From positions 62,001 through 126,000 of the forward strand of contig JAEUTH010000038.1 in the NCBI GenBank assembly GCA_016788165.1: DNA of 64,000 bases. The letters run 5' to 3'. Made by a program: the position numbers and the translations under genes. The notes beneath the pieces are model-generated. The model was not told the DNA's origin, did no database searches, and was given only the letters and a program-made list of their open reading frames with translations. The stretch is from Bacteroidia bacterium (GTDB lineage: Bacteria; Bacteroidota; Bacteroidia; AKYH767-A; OLB10). This document shows positions 30,201-41,800 of this stretch, piece by piece. Every line of letters begins with the position of its first letter. Position 1 is the first letter of the stretch.

Positions 30201-33200
30201 TCAAATGCTGTGGGTGGCGTGTAAACTACGTTTGCTCCGCAAATTCCGGCATCGTTACTTACTGTAATATTAGAAGGACATGTACTGGAACCTGTTTGGC
30301 AACCCTGTATGCCACTAACTACACCTACATTTACATTACCACAAGTTTGTCCACTGAAACTACCACGCACACAACTTGTGGCAACTATATTACCGTTACA
30401 TCTTACCGTAAAGGTTGCATCGTTATCGTCAAAGTTGGTTCCGGCAAACATGTTTAGCGTAAACGGACCACCCGTTGCAGGAACAGATGCAGAAGTTACG
30501 TTTGTTGCGGAGCCATAAGGACCACCACTTAAAACAATAACATTAGCTGCATTTCGTAAATTCCAGGTTACTTCATCGGCAAAACCAACACTGGTAATTT
30601 GTACGTTAATTGAACCTGCTACAAAGTTTGAAAATACAGGTGCCTGATTATCAGTACATGCAACGGTATATGAAGCTGAAACCGTACAGCCATTCGCATC
30701 TGTTACAGTTACCGTATAGGTGCCTGCACTAAGGTTGCTTAAATCTTCGGTGGTGGCACCATTACTCCAACTAAAATTGTATGGCGTTGTGCCGCCTGTT
30801 GGCGTAATATTTACGTTGGCAGTATTACTTTCAGCACATACAACTGAAGTGTTTGTACCGGTAACTGCAAGTACAGCGGGTTCGGTAACCGTGTACATAC
30901 ATGTAGCTGTACAACCATTTGCATCTGTAACTGTTACAGTATAGGTTCCTACAGTCAAACCTGTTGCAGTAGCTGTTGTTTGAACAGGTGTCGTATTCCA
31001 TGAGTAATAATAAACCGAGGGTGCTAAACCGCTTACATGCATGCGTGCATACACATCGCCTGCAATATCCCATGCAGGGTTACCTAATATGCCTTCGAAG
31101 TTTACAAAGTTTAGTTTAATGCGTATGTTATTGGTGCCACCGGCTACATAAGAAACAGCACCATCATCAAGGTTTGCAGTATTCACAACTAATGGTGAAC
31201 CACAACCCGAACAAGCGGTACCTGCCGGAATCATTAAACCGGCACTATCATTATTAACAGTTGTTTCACGACCTGCGTATCCATTACAATTTAAATAGTT
31301 TGCAATTTCCATTGTAATACCTGTAATAGGCGTTGCAGGCGGAAATAAATCTGTATAAGTAAACCCGTAATCAGGGCCTGTCCAACTTGTTGCATAAGCT
31401 TGCGTATTTGCAGGGCAACTAATATTAAATCCGATAGTAGATAGATTTGCATTACGCATTAAATAAGTATTAGTTACAGGGCCAATAGCCATAGTGCCAC
31501 CACCGGCAACAACGGTTGCAGAGCCATTACTGCCTCCATTACACGATATATTAGTACCACTACAATTGGCGGTTAATAAGGCTGGTTGGGTTACGGTTAT
31601 CATGCCTGTAGCTAAACAACCGGTACCCAAATCGTTAACCGTTACGGTGTATGTACCTGCTGGTATGCCATTGTTAGTTGCAGTAGTAACACCGTTTGAC
31701 CACATATAAGTAAACGGACCGGTAATGTTGCCTTGTGGGGCAGCAGAAACGCTACCAGTACTGTTACCAAAACAATTAACATTACTATTTAATGTTGTTG
31801 CTACGCTAAGCGTACAACCTTGCGCAACTACGGTAGCACAAGCTGAAGTTGTACAACCATTGGCATCGGTTACAGTTATACAATAAAAACCACTTACCAA
31901 ACCGGTTAAATTGGAGTAAGAATATGGCAAAGTGCCACCGGTAACCGAACTTATTGAAACACTTCCATCAGCACAAATGGGACATGAAGAATCGGTTGAA
32001 GTAGCTGTAGCTGATAATGCTACGGGTTCATTTACTACATAACAACATGTAGCGGTGCAGCCATTGGCATCAGTTACGGTTACACAATAAGTACCTGCAC
32101 TTAAGCCATTTATTGTTGCAGTAGTCCCACCGTTGCTCCAAGCATAGGTAAACGGACTTGCACCTGTTGCATTAACACTGGCCATACCATCATTACCACC
32201 ATTACATGATACACTATCGCCTGAGCAATTTACAACAGGAGGCGCATTAACTACAAATGTAACCGGTATGCGTGTACTGGGGCAACTATTTGAGCCCGGG
32301 CAGCTGCTATAAAAAGTTGTACTACTTGCCGAAGCTGTACTTACACCACCATTGGTTATTGGGTTGAAATTTGTGAAAGAACCCAAGTAGTTTCCGCCTG
32401 ATGCGGCATCGTACCAATCACTTGCTACTGTTCCACTCGTATCAGCAGTAATGTTTATGTTTAAATCCTCAACCGAACCTCCATCACCACCAACTCCATC
32501 TGAAACTGTCAATGTCCAAACACCATTGGGATCGAAACCATTAAATAAGGCAAAATTACCTTGTGGAGCATACGGGCCGGGCGATGCAACTACTCCGGAA
32601 CCCGGTAATGCAGCACCTCCAATATTAAAAGTATAAGGTAATGTAACTCCGGTACCATTACTGGTTCCATAATCTAAGTTAGGATCACCCGGATTATTTA
32701 AAACTGAAACTGATGGGCCACCATTAGGTGCTTGTAAAGTCATAATAATATCACCACCCCAAGTATGGCGGATGTTTACTGTAACCTGAACATTGGTAAT
32801 TACCGAAGCCGGAGGAAATGCAGTTACGGTTAAACTTGCACTAGAAGCCGGCAAGGTGCTGGTCCAGGTAAATGGCAAACCTGAGGCGCCATTTGTATTA
32901 GCTGTTTTTGAACCGATAACACTACATGAACTTACAAAATCAGCACTGGAAACAGCACCCTGACAAACAGCAATGCTGGTAGGTGTTGGTGCTGGAGGCG
33001 CTGTTGAAGTAACCACTGTAACTGCAACCGGTGCCGACTCGGCACTACATCCGTTTTCAGTAACTACAACACTATAATTTCCGCTGGCAGATACATTTAA
33101 TGTAGCACCTGTTTGAGCCGGAATTATAGCTGTTCCATTATTATTCCAAACATAAGTAGGCAAAGTTGCACTGGTTGATGCATTAAGTACTAAAGGCAAA

Positions 33201-35458
33201 TCGTTACTACAAACGGTAACAGGTCCGGCAGGCGTAACTGTGGCTGTTGGTGTAGGATTTACGGTATAAGTTAATGAGGCACTGCAGGTAGCAGCACAAT
33301 TATCGGTAACGGTTACAGTTACTGTATAGGTTCCTGCATTACTATTTTGAGTGATGGCGCTTGTAGTATTTCCATCATTCCATAAATAAGTATATGGGGC
33401 ACCACCTCCCGAAGGGCTAATGCTAATCGAGGCATTACCACCACTGCAATAATTTGCAGGGCCTTGAATGCTGCCGCAATTTAATGGTGCGCCCGCTGAA
33501 ATGCTTGCAGTGCCACTTGCTGTACAACCATTGGCTGCACTAACCAAAACTGTATATGTCTCACTTGAGGTAACTGCAACAGCAGTGGTTGGATTGCTTG
33601 TTGTTGATGATAAGAAAGTAGCTGGCGACCATGCATAAGTATATGCTGCAGCACCACCGGTTATAGTTACATCATAATCTTGTGTTTCGCCAAATGTACT
33701 TGATGAAGCACCACAAGGTTGTGTAGCAGTAACGGGGCTATCATTACCACCTACGATGCGCAAACGTGTTACTCCATTGGTAGCACCACCGGGTACAGTA
33801 AACGCAACGGTAATTGTACCATTGGCCCCGGCATTAGCCGAAGCGCCTAAAAACTCACTTGCTTCAAACGATCCACTTTGATTATAATCAATCCAGGCAC
33901 CAAAATATTGGTTACCATCGCTACCAAATGAAACACTTAAAGAGTATGTAGATGATGCTGTTAAAGAAGTTGTTTGCGCACCACCACCATTGAAATAGGT
34001 AAAACGCGAAACACCACCGCAACCCGATGTTGGATTATTGATATTGTCAAGAACTACCAGGGTAATGTTATCGCCTGAACAACCGCTTGTATGCGTAGAG
34101 ACACAATAGCTAAGTGATGGCGCAGTTATATTAGCTGTTAACGTACTATTGTTGCCTGAACAAACACTAGACGGTGATGCAGTAACAGATGTGAGGTTAA
34201 CACCTTGGTTATAAACTATGGATGTTGTACCTGTTGCTGTACAACCATTACCATCGGTTCCGGTAACGGTATAATTGGTACTTGCAACAGGTGTGGCGGT
34301 TACCGAACCTCCCGTAGATGCCGAAAGTGTAGCGGCCGGTGCCCATGTATAAGTAGAAGCTCCCGAAGCTGCTAATGCTATGGAAGGGCTACCTGGATTA
34401 CATACCGAACCGCTGTTTGGTGTAACTGCTACGGAAGGCAGTGAATTCACTACAACTGTAACTTCATTGGATAAAATGCTGCAGGGGCCACAATTGGCAC
34501 ATGTATTTTCCATAACATAATAATAAGTGCCTGCAATCAAAGCACCTGTTCCGTGCGAAGTTGTGGTAGCTCCTGTACCCCCTGAAACATTGGTGTAAGG
34601 TCCACCTGGTGTTGACGAAACCTTCCATTGATGTGTTGACCCAACATCATTTAAAGCTCCGGTAGCAGTTAAGGTAGTTGAACCTCCGGCACACAGTGTA
34701 ACTGTTGACGGTGTGATACTACCACTTATAGCTGTAACACAGGCAGGCGGTGGGTTAAAATTATATACCGTACCACTTGGAAAATTAGTTGCACTGCTAA
34801 TGCTGTTATTGGCAGTACTGGTCGAATAGGTTGCATTTGGCGATGCCGGTGTTACACTTAAAAAATTGCCAATGTTACCCGAAATACCAATTGAAGCAGT
34901 AGTGCTTACCAATGCTGCACTGGTACCGCCATATATTATTTGTATTGCATTAGTTGTTTCGAATAAAACAACCTGAAAAGTTGCTGTTGGGTTGGTATTA
35001 CTCCCTGTACCACCAATATGGATGTTAGTCCATTGCATGGTAAAAGTACGGTTAGGTGCTGTGCCATTAGTAGCATAAATTATGCTTCCGCCTGTAGCAT
35101 TGTTATCATCCCAAATACCGGCAATCACATCAGAATTACCACTTAAGCTATTAGAAAAACTTGGAGCTGCACCCGTTCCGGGTCGTATTGCACCATTGGT
35201 GGTAACACCAACTGCCGTATGGGTAACATTGTTATACACAAAGTTAAAGCCTATAGGGATGCCTGTTTGTGTACCATCATCACCAACTGCAGTACTTGCT
35301 GTACCTGTTATGGGCGTGTAGGTTGTACTGGTTTGTGAAAACGAGTAAGTGGATGGCACTTGCGCCCAGGCAAATTGAATACTGCTTAGCAGTATTGCAA
35401 ACACCCAAGACATACCTATCCGATACGTAGTGTTTTTTTGTTGTAGTTTGTTATGCAT
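27272..35458 (-). CDS. Giant SprB-repeat adhesin-like protein with T9SS type A tail (2728 residues)
   Basis: A multidomain surface protein. The signal peptide ends at SIQFAWAQ (33). Residues 34-240 are a beta-sandwich module also found in the next giant protein. Ig-like domains follow (SGSITPSTVTLCAGGSTTLT). A GEVED-like domain is near 456-600 (GAWIDYNQSGSFEASEFLG). A proprotein-convertase P-domain lies near 886-1000 (GFDPNGVWTLTVSDGVGGDG), without a protease. About 15 SprB-type units (AGTYTVTVTDANGCT) run from about 1080 to 2630. They are interrupted near 1730-1876 by HYR-like domains (SATDNCSATVTQTAG). The tail VYPNPTSGYATISF, ending NKLVVK, directs T9SS export. SprB itself is a gliding adhesin in Flavobacterium; here adhesion or gliding is an inference. 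No usual -7 box was found upstream. Confidence 0.92.
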   Translation of the reverse strand: MHNKLQQKNTTYRIGMSWVFAILLSSIQFAWAQVPSTYSFSQTSTTYTPITGTASTAVGDDGTQTGIPIGFNFVYNNVTHTAVGVTTNGAIRPGTGAAPSFSNSLSGNSDVIAGIWDDNNATGGSIIYATNGTAPNRTFTMQWTNIHIGGTGSNTNPTATFQVVLFETTNAIQIIYGGTSAALVSTTASIGISGNIGNFLSVTPASPNATYSTSTANNSISSATNFPSGTVYNFNPPPACVTAISGSITPSTVTLCAGGSTTLTATGALNDVGSTHQWKVSSTPGGPYTNVSGGTGATTTSHGTGALIAGTYYYVMENTCANCGPCSILSNEVTVVVNSLPSVAVTPNSGSVCNPGSPSIALAASGASTYTWAPAATLSASTGGSVTATPVASTNYTVTGTDGNGCTATGTTSIVYNQGVNLTSVTASPSSVCSGNNSTLTANITAPSLSYCVSTHTSGCSGDNITLVVLDNINNPTSGCGGVSRFTYFNGGGAQTTSLTASSTYSLSVSFGSDGNQYFGAWIDYNQSGSFEASEFLGASANAGANGTITVAFTVPGGATNGVTRLRIVGGNDSPVTATQPCGASSSTFGETQDYDVTITGGAAAYTYAWSPATFLSSTTSNPTTAVAVTSSETYTVLVSAANGCTASGTASISAGAPLNCGSIQGPANYCSGGNASISISPSGGGAPYTYLWNDGNTTSAITQNSNAGTYTVTVTVTDNCAATCSASLTYTVNPTPTATVTPAGPVTVCSNDLPLVLNASTSATLPTYVWNNNGTAIIPAQTGATLNVSASGNYSVVVTENGCSAESAPVAVTVVTSTAPPAPTPTSIAVCQGAVSSADFVSSCSVIGSKTANTNGASGLPFTWTSTLPASSASLTVTAFPPASVITNVQVTVNIRHTWGGDIIMTLQAPNGGPSVSVLNNPGDPNLDYGTSNGTGVTLPYTFNIGGAALPGSGVVASPGPYAPQGNFALFNGFDPNGVWTLTVSDGVGGDGGSVEDLNINITADTSGTVASDWYDAASGGNYLGSFTNFNPITNGGVSTASASSTTFYSSCPGSNSCPSTRIPVTFVVNAPPVVNCSGDSVSCNGGNDGMASVNATGASPFTYAWSNGGTTATINGLSAGTYCVTVTDANGCTATCCYVVNEPVALSATATSTDSSCPICADGSVSISSVTGGTLPYSYSNLTGLVSGFYCITVTDANGCTTSACATVVAQGCTLSVATTLNSNVNCFGNSTGSVSAAPQGNITGPFTYMWSNGVTTATNNGIPAGTYTVTVNDLGTGCLATGMITVTQPALLTANCSGTNISCNGGSNGSATVVAGGGTMAIGPVTNTYLMRNANLSTIGFNISCPANTQAYATSWTGPDYGFTYTDLFPPATPITGITMEIANYLNCNGYAGRETTVNNDSAGLMIPAGTACSGCGSPLVVNTANLDDGAVSYVAGGTNNIRIKLNFVNFEGILGNPAWDIAGDVYARMHVSGLAPSVYYYSWNTTPVQTTATATGLTVGTYTVTVTDANGCTATCMYTVTEPAVLAVTGTNTSVVCAESNTANVNITPTGGTTPYNFSWSNGATTEDLSNLSAGTYTVTVTDANGCTVSASYTVACTDNQAPVFSNFVAGSINVQITSVGFADEVTWNLRNAANVIVLSGGPYGSATNVTSASVPATGGPFTLNMFAGTNFDDNDATFTVRCNGNIVATSCVRGSFSGQTCGNVNVGVVSGIQGCQTGSSTCPSNITVSNDAGICGANVVYTPPTAFDNCNVTVTSTHNSGDFFAIGTTTVTYTAADGCGNTAVCSFDVTVNDTEVPVLSCPGNIIADCNGVATFTVSATDNCSATVTQTAGLPSGSTFPVGTTGISWTATDPSGNTSSCSFNVIRNDNVSATANISHALCNGDANGSIQVIPAGGNLSYGYLWNDGQTTQTISGLAAGNYTVTVTDGLGCTGVATFTVTEPTVLVASTTANDASCNNAGDGIATGFGSGGTAPYSYLWSDGQTTQIAGGLNVGTYTVTVTDANGCSTTATAVINQPMALIVAASITDLSCYNDNTGAIDLTLTDGTPSFTFLWSNGSTDEDLTNLPASTYIVTITEGNGCSSVHVFTVTQPNKLGIAVNSFVQPTSALPSSGSLDMTTTGGVAPYTYLWSNGETTEDIGGLMAGTYIVTVTDANGCIAQATITLVLKCVVSATNTVVQNATCSTNNGIVTVNASGGTGYSYQWLTSPVQTTATGTGLSYGFNSYCIVTDIATGCSIIDTVVVPHTTTINIAVSSPVYAGGKNIRCYGESNGSINVVVTPGAGAYNYTWSNGATTQNLTGLAAGTYTLTVQFGSCTNTTQITLTQPALLNASATATNASCGSNNGTATVTATGGTMPYTYSWNTTPVQTNAMATGLAAGVYTVTVGDANGCTRTATAAVSSSSNLTVTGTSTNITCNGLSNGTATISISGAPGPYTYLWSNGLTSKNRGNLGVGTYTVTVTSAGGCTGTWSVTITQPPLLIGTVTKTNVSCFNGNDGTATVTASGGTPGYTYSWNSVPVQTTVTATGLKKGNYSCTITDSKGCVRIVAVSITQPSKLLVSISKTNVTINGGNNGTATANASGGSPGYSYSWNTTPVQTTQTATGLYALTYTVTVTDSKGCTVTGNVHITQPPARIVAVTNSEVYSTVYPNPTSGYATISFDKLTDNINLEIYSMAGELVYQNKYHADGQNQAFSIDLSHLPKGIYSMRYTTLDKQWVNKLVVK
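27560..32230 (-). repeat. Coding array of SprB-type repeats, interrupted by HYR domains
   Basis: About 15 degenerate units of roughly 75 codons, each ending in a variant of GTYTVTVTDANGCT with a Cys near its start and end. The last seven to eight keep the same order as in the neighbouring giant gene. Confidence 0.85.
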
Positions 35459-35875
35459 AATATAAGGTTTAAGGATTTTTTTATTATTCTAAATTGAAGC
35501 TGTTCGTAATTTAGGATTACGAGAAAGGTTTAGCGAATAAATAAAAAGCTATAGCTGTTAAGCCAAAGTAGGGGTAATTACTCATAAGTAGAATTAGGGG
35601 GTAATTTTGAAAAAGAGCTACAAAATAGTAATTATTTTTAATTCCAAATTTTATTGGCAACAAATTCAAAAACTTTTTAATTCAAAAAACCAGCGTTTAA
35701 ACGTATCTAATCAGTAATATGGCAGCTATCTTAAATTTAAACTTTTCTTTAAGCACCTATAAACGTTAAACCACTAAACACTTTAAAAACAAATTTTTTT
35801 GATTTCATGCCTATTTAAAGCATAAAAAAAGCTGCTCCAAAAATTTGAAGCAGCCTTTCAAAACCTAAAACCAAA
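35459..35875. other. 417-bp intergenic region between the two giant genes
   Basis: It holds the terminator of the larger gene (35831-35854) and a short palindrome CGTAAT-ttagg-ATTACG at 35505-35521, 46 nt upstream of the 2728-codon gene, which could be a leader hairpin or operator. I saw no ORF, RNA gene or convincing TAnnTTTG box. Confidence 0.6.
35831..35854 (-). terminator. Rho-independent terminator after the 5091-codon gene
   Basis: On the reverse strand, GCTGCTTC pairs with GGAGCAGC (8 bp including one G-U) around an 8-nt loop, and a run of seven T follows. It lies 21 nt beyond the stop. Confidence 0.75.
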
Positions 35876-38800
35876 TTATTGAACAATCAATTTCTCATGC
35901 CATTGATTATGTGATGTTCGATATTTTATTGTATAAACACCTTTTGAAAGCGTAAACAAATTCAACTCAAACAGATTTGAATCCGTATTCACCTTTAATG
36001 ATGTTTGATAAACTTGTTCTCCGGTTACGTTTATAATTTCAACGGTTACAGTTTCCAATACAGCCTCATCAAACTGTACCATCACCTTACCATTAGTTGG
36101 GTTCGGGTAAACTACTGAGTGTACATCTGTTACCTGACTAAATGCCAAACGCGCAACCGGTTGTGTAATATTTATGCTCTTAGTTTTAGTACAGCCGTTA
36201 AAGTCTGTAACAGTTACTGTATAGGTACCAGCGACTAATGCAGAGGCTATTTGTGTTGTTTGTCCATTGCTCCATAAATATGCGTAAGGACTTACTCCAC
36301 CGCTGACATTGGCTGTCGCAGTACCGTTATTACCTCCAAATATGGTTACATTGGTTTTCGAAATACTTAAAACAATTGAAGGTGGTTCCGTAACTACTGC
36401 AGTAGCAAACTTTAAGCACCCTTTACTATCTGTAATAGTGCACGTATAGGTACCTTTTTTCAATCCGGTTGCCGTAGCTGTTGTTCGTATCGGTGCCGAA
36501 TTCCAAGAGTAAGTATAGGGTGGTGTACCGCCACTTACCGCTACCGATGCCGTACCTGTAAAGCTGCCATTACAAATTGCTGGCGATGCCGATGGAATTG
36601 CAACCATAGCTGTAGGTTGGGTAATGGTTACTGATACCGTACCCGTACAACCATTACTTGCTGTTGCCGTTACTGTATAGGTGCCAGCAGCCAATGCAAG
36701 TTGGTTCTTATTAGTAGCTCCATTACTCCATAAGTAACTATAAGGAGCTGTGCCACCTGAAGTTGTAGGTATAGCAGATCCGTTATTACCACCATAACAA
36801 TTAGCATTAGTTGTTACTGCGGTTAATGTTAAGCCTGATAATCCACTTACTGTAGCCGAAGCAGTTGCTGTACATCCATTTGCATCACCCACAGTTACCG
36901 TATAAGTGCCGGCAGGCAAACCTGTTACCGTTTTAGTTGTTGCAACCGGTGAGGTATCCCAGCTATATGTATAAGCACCTTTGCCGCCTGTTGCATTAAC
37001 TGTAACTGTTCCGTTACTGGCTCCACATCCTGCTGGTGTAGCTGTAGCTGAAGCTGTGAGCAAAGCCGGTTGTTTCAATTGAACCATACTAACTAAAGTA
37101 CAACCACCATTTGTAATTGTTACTGTGTAAGTACCTGCGCTTAATCCGGTTAAACTTGCTGTAGTTGCACCATTGCTCCATAAATAGGTAAACGGGCCTG
37201 AACTGCCGGAAACTGAAACAGAGGCGCTACCATCATTACCACCATAACATCTAATGTGTACACCACCTGCATAAGTTGGTACTGTAAAGTTGGCTTTTAA
37301 ACCTTTACTGTGCGGCACTACAACGGTATCAATTATAGTACACCCACTCGCTACATCTGTAATAATACAATAACTGTTGAAAGCATAAGCCAAACCGGTA
37401 CCGGTAGCAGTAGTTTGTACAGGGGTTGTAAGCCATTGGTAGGTATATGATGTACCACCACTTGGTATTGCAGTCATAATTCCGTTATCCTGATAGCAGC
37501 TTGCTTGTTGTACTAATTGATTTACAACGGTTAATCCGCATTCGTACGAAAGTTCGATGGTAATTTCGCTGGTGCAACCATTGGCATCAGTTACGGTAGC
37601 CGTATAGCTGCCACCGGGTATGCCCGTTCTGTCGGCAGTAGTAGCACCATCATTCCACATATAACTTAATGGCAATGTACCACCAACAGTTGATGTGGTT
37701 ATTGAGCCGCTATTGGGTAATGATGAGGTAGGATTTACAGAGCCTATGATTTTATAAATCAATTCAGCAGGTTGTGTTACTGTAATGCTACATAAAGCGG
37801 TACATCCATTTGCATCGGTAACAGTTACGGTATAGGTACCGGGCATTAAACCCATTATATTATCGGTTGTTGAACCGTTACTCCACAAATAACTATAAGG
37901 TAATGTACCACCGGTAGTCGATACACTTCCGGTTGCATTATGTGCCTCATAACATGTTGAGTTAGTTGAACTACATGTAACTTCTAACAAGGCAGGCTCC
38001 GTAATTGTTGCTGTGCAAGAGTCCACACACCCATTGGCATCGGTAACTACAAATGTATAAGTTCCGGCAACCAATCCGCTAGGTGTAGGCACTATACTAT
38101 ATGGTGCTGTACCACCGCTTGAAGCTACATTTACAACTCCGTTATTTCCTCCGAAACAACTTACATTATTTATAACACTACAATTAACGCTTAACACCAA
38201 TGGCTCGGTAATAGTTACCGAAGTTGATGTTGAGCATCCATGCAAATCTGTAACGGTTACTGTATAGGTGCCGATAATTAATCCGCTATTATCTTCAACC
38301 GTGCTTCCATTACTCCAATTGTAAGTATAAGGTTGCGTGCCACCATTGATATCAATATCAACAGACCCATTGGCTTGCCCGTTGCACAATACATTCTGAT
38401 GGTTTGCAATGTTTTCGGTGGCAGATAATACTGCAGGTTCGTAAACAGTTACGGGGAAAATATCCGGTGTACAATACGGTGGTACTGCAACACCTTGGTG
38501 ATCGGTTAAAACCAAATAATAATCACCAGGAGCCAAACCTGAAAGTGTATCAACCAATTCAGCATTGGTTACGTCTCGCAATAATGTGTTACTTGGCGAT
38601 GCATACCATCTCCAGCGATAATTAGGTGTACCCGAGAAAGTACTATCAATATAACCTATTACCATTCCATTGCTTTGTCCGTTACAATCCACACTATCGG
38701 TAACAAAATAGGTAACCGGTGTAAATACCGAACCAAAGTCAATAGTTGATGTAGTTGTAGTTGCTGTTAAGTTACCCAATGTTGGTGGCAAGGTTACAAT

Positions 38801-41800
38801 TACAAATACAGCGGCAGTCGAGTTTACAACAATAAACGAATCGGTTGTTGGGAAACCCGGGCCATAAATACCCCAATCGAACAAAGTTCCTAATGGCCAT
38901 CCTCCGGCATAGGCTGCCGAATCGGCTGCGCGTACATAAAACTCAAATATATTAGAGCATAATGACGTATCGCCCACATTTAAGAATGGCTTGGGTTTAG
39001 GTGCAACTTGTAAACTTACTGTGCCTGTTGCAGAACAGCCTGTACCCGACTCAGCTACTGTTACCGTGTAAACAGTGCTTGTAAGCGGAGCTGCCATTGG
39101 GTTGTTAATTGTTGCATTGTTTAATGCACCTGATGGCAGCCAAGAATAGGTTAATGCGCTGCCAGGCAATGGATTAAAGCGATACCCATTTCCAACGCCA
39201 GGCCATGCAGATGATGTTGTTGTTGCGTTAGATGTGCCTGTTAAAGCATTAATATAATTACCGGTTCCGCCTGTACTATTTTCAATACCAATTGAAGCCG
39301 CAGTTGCCAGTGTGTTAACTTGTGGACCATACAAATACTCAATCCGACCCGGAGCAATTGATGCGGGGCCATAAATACTTACCTGGAATGAAATTAAGTT
39401 GGTTGACCCATCGCTAAAGCCACTGCCAACAGCATTATCCCACTGGAATGTATATACATCTGCTCCGGTTAAGCCATGGCGTAAACTGCCCGTACCTAAT
39501 GGGAAATTTGCACCCATATCTTTAAACCATGCCGCCATGGTTTGGTTAGGTACGGTACCGGTAAACAAATTGCCTGCAGCACGTGAACTTACAGCATCAA
39601 TGGTACTAAAATTACCGGCAGCTATCCAACCATTGGTTGACATGGTAATTTGATTGTAAGCTACACCATCGTAAGTAAATGTAAATGGAATACTTATTAG
39701 CACACCTCCATCATCCTGTGTTACACTTCCCATACCTGCTGTAAGTTGTGCATCGGTATTGATGATGGTAATACCGCCACCAGAGAGTGGCGCATAACTT
39801 AATCCGGTTAAACTACTTAAGCTGTATTTAGAAGCAAAAGTTGGTTGTATAAAAGGAGTTGCAACAACTGCCAGTTGCGATGAATCGCCTTGCCCAACAA
39901 AGCCGGGCGTGGCAGTAATACTGTTAATCACAGGATTAGGAGTTACTGTAACCGTTACAGTTTGTATATCCTGACATCCGTTATTAGCGCCACCCGAACT
40001 ATCAACTGCAGTTAATGTATAAGTTGTAGTTACTGCAGGTGTAACCAAATAGGTTGATCCTACAAAACCACCGGGATTCCATGTATATGTGTAATTTGGG
40101 TCATTTATGCTGGATGCTGTTAACACGGTACTCGAGCCTTCGCATTGTATTACATTGGGCGAAACTGTAACTGTTGGTGCCGATGTAACTGTTGCTATAA
40201 CGGCTGTACGTGTGCTAGAGCAACCGGTGCTAATAACCCAATTATAAAACCAATAATAAGCAGATGTTGTTTGCGCACCGGCTGATCCATTAGCGCCAGC
40301 CGTAATCGAAATGGCCGAAGATGGGGCATTGTATGGGAATGTAACACCGCCTGACTCACGAACCATAGAAGTGATATTGGTGAACGTCATACCCATTTTA
40401 TAATTGCCGGGTGCAACGTTTATATTAACAGGTATCACATAATCGGCTAAGGCATTGGTTATAGTAAAATTGTGCAAGGTACCTGTATATAAAACCACAT
40501 CATTCAAATCGCTCACTTTAATTTGAATGCTTGCAGCTCCGGGAGAAGAGCTTAAAGCTCTTACGGTAACTGAACTAATAGTAGCGGCTGAGTTTGCGGT
40601 AAATCTTAAACCCCAACCCGTGGTAGCTGTAATAAAAGTAGAAGTGCCAATGTTTGGCGAGGCCACATTTTCTGACGAAGAACCTGCTCCGGCAGCAACA
40701 TAAAATGTATCCGTTACGCTGATGTTAGGCGTATTAAATGTGGTGCCGGTGCCTAACGGAGCACCGCCAGTTGCATTGGCATACCAACTAAGACCTGCAC
40801 CTGAAGATGCAGTAGCATTTAGTGCCACACTTCCGATACCACAACGGCTACCACCCAAAGTAGTTAATACCTGAGGCTGATCATAAGTAATGGTTACTGG
40901 TACTGATGGCGAGCCCGGTATGGGTGTACCGCTACACAATATCACACATCTGAAATCGGTATTAGCAGTTATTTCGCTTACTAACGGTGTGTATGTTGCC
41001 GAGGTTGCACCTGAAATATCAACAAATGCATTAGCGTTTGCCGGTGAAATTTGCCATTGATATGTTGCGCCTGCAAAAGAGGGTACAACTGATAATAATG
41101 GCATAACCGGTCCGTATGCACAAACACTTGAAGCCGATGTAGTTGTTGTAAATACAGGTGTATTTATTGTAACACTACCTAAGTTAGTTGAACAAGCCGG
41201 TACGGCAACATAACGTGCATCTACTGTATAAACACCAACACCGCTTGCCGGAATCGGATTGGTGGTTGACCAAGGTCCGGCATTTAAGCTATACTCATAA
41301 AAATTATTGTATTGAATAGTTAAATTATCAATAGCAGTACCTTGATATAATGCACCCGTACGTGATGAGAATGCATGTTTCCAGCTTGCTTTGTTTGCCG
41401 ATAAATAAGCTGCAGGCAAAGGTTGGTTATTAACTATCAAAATATTGTTTAGCCACAATGAAACCTGACCTGAACCATTTATTTTAATGGTTACATGCGT
41501 GGTTTTTCCTATAAGGTTGGTTGCGCGCCACGATACATCGGTACTGTGTGCAATAACGCCAGTGCTTGCCGGTGTTTGGTTCCAAACAGGTGTATTGTAC
41601 ATTAAATAAATACCCTCCACATTGGCTCCGTTTGAATAAGCATCAAAAGCAAGTTTTAAAGCTGTACCACTTCCGTTTTCAGGGTTTACGGTATTTGGTA
41701 CAACCACGGTTCCAACAGTAGCACTACCTGTACCAGTTGGTAACTCAACCACATCAGGGCCATAGCTGTAACTAAATCCATCGGCTGCCGGATTACTTCC

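Noticed and set aside
27560-38430. Dense regular repeats resembling a CRISPR or satellite array
   Set aside because: They are in-frame, about 75 codons long and encode SprB-type beta-sandwich units; unit DNA is degenerate and there are no unique spacers.
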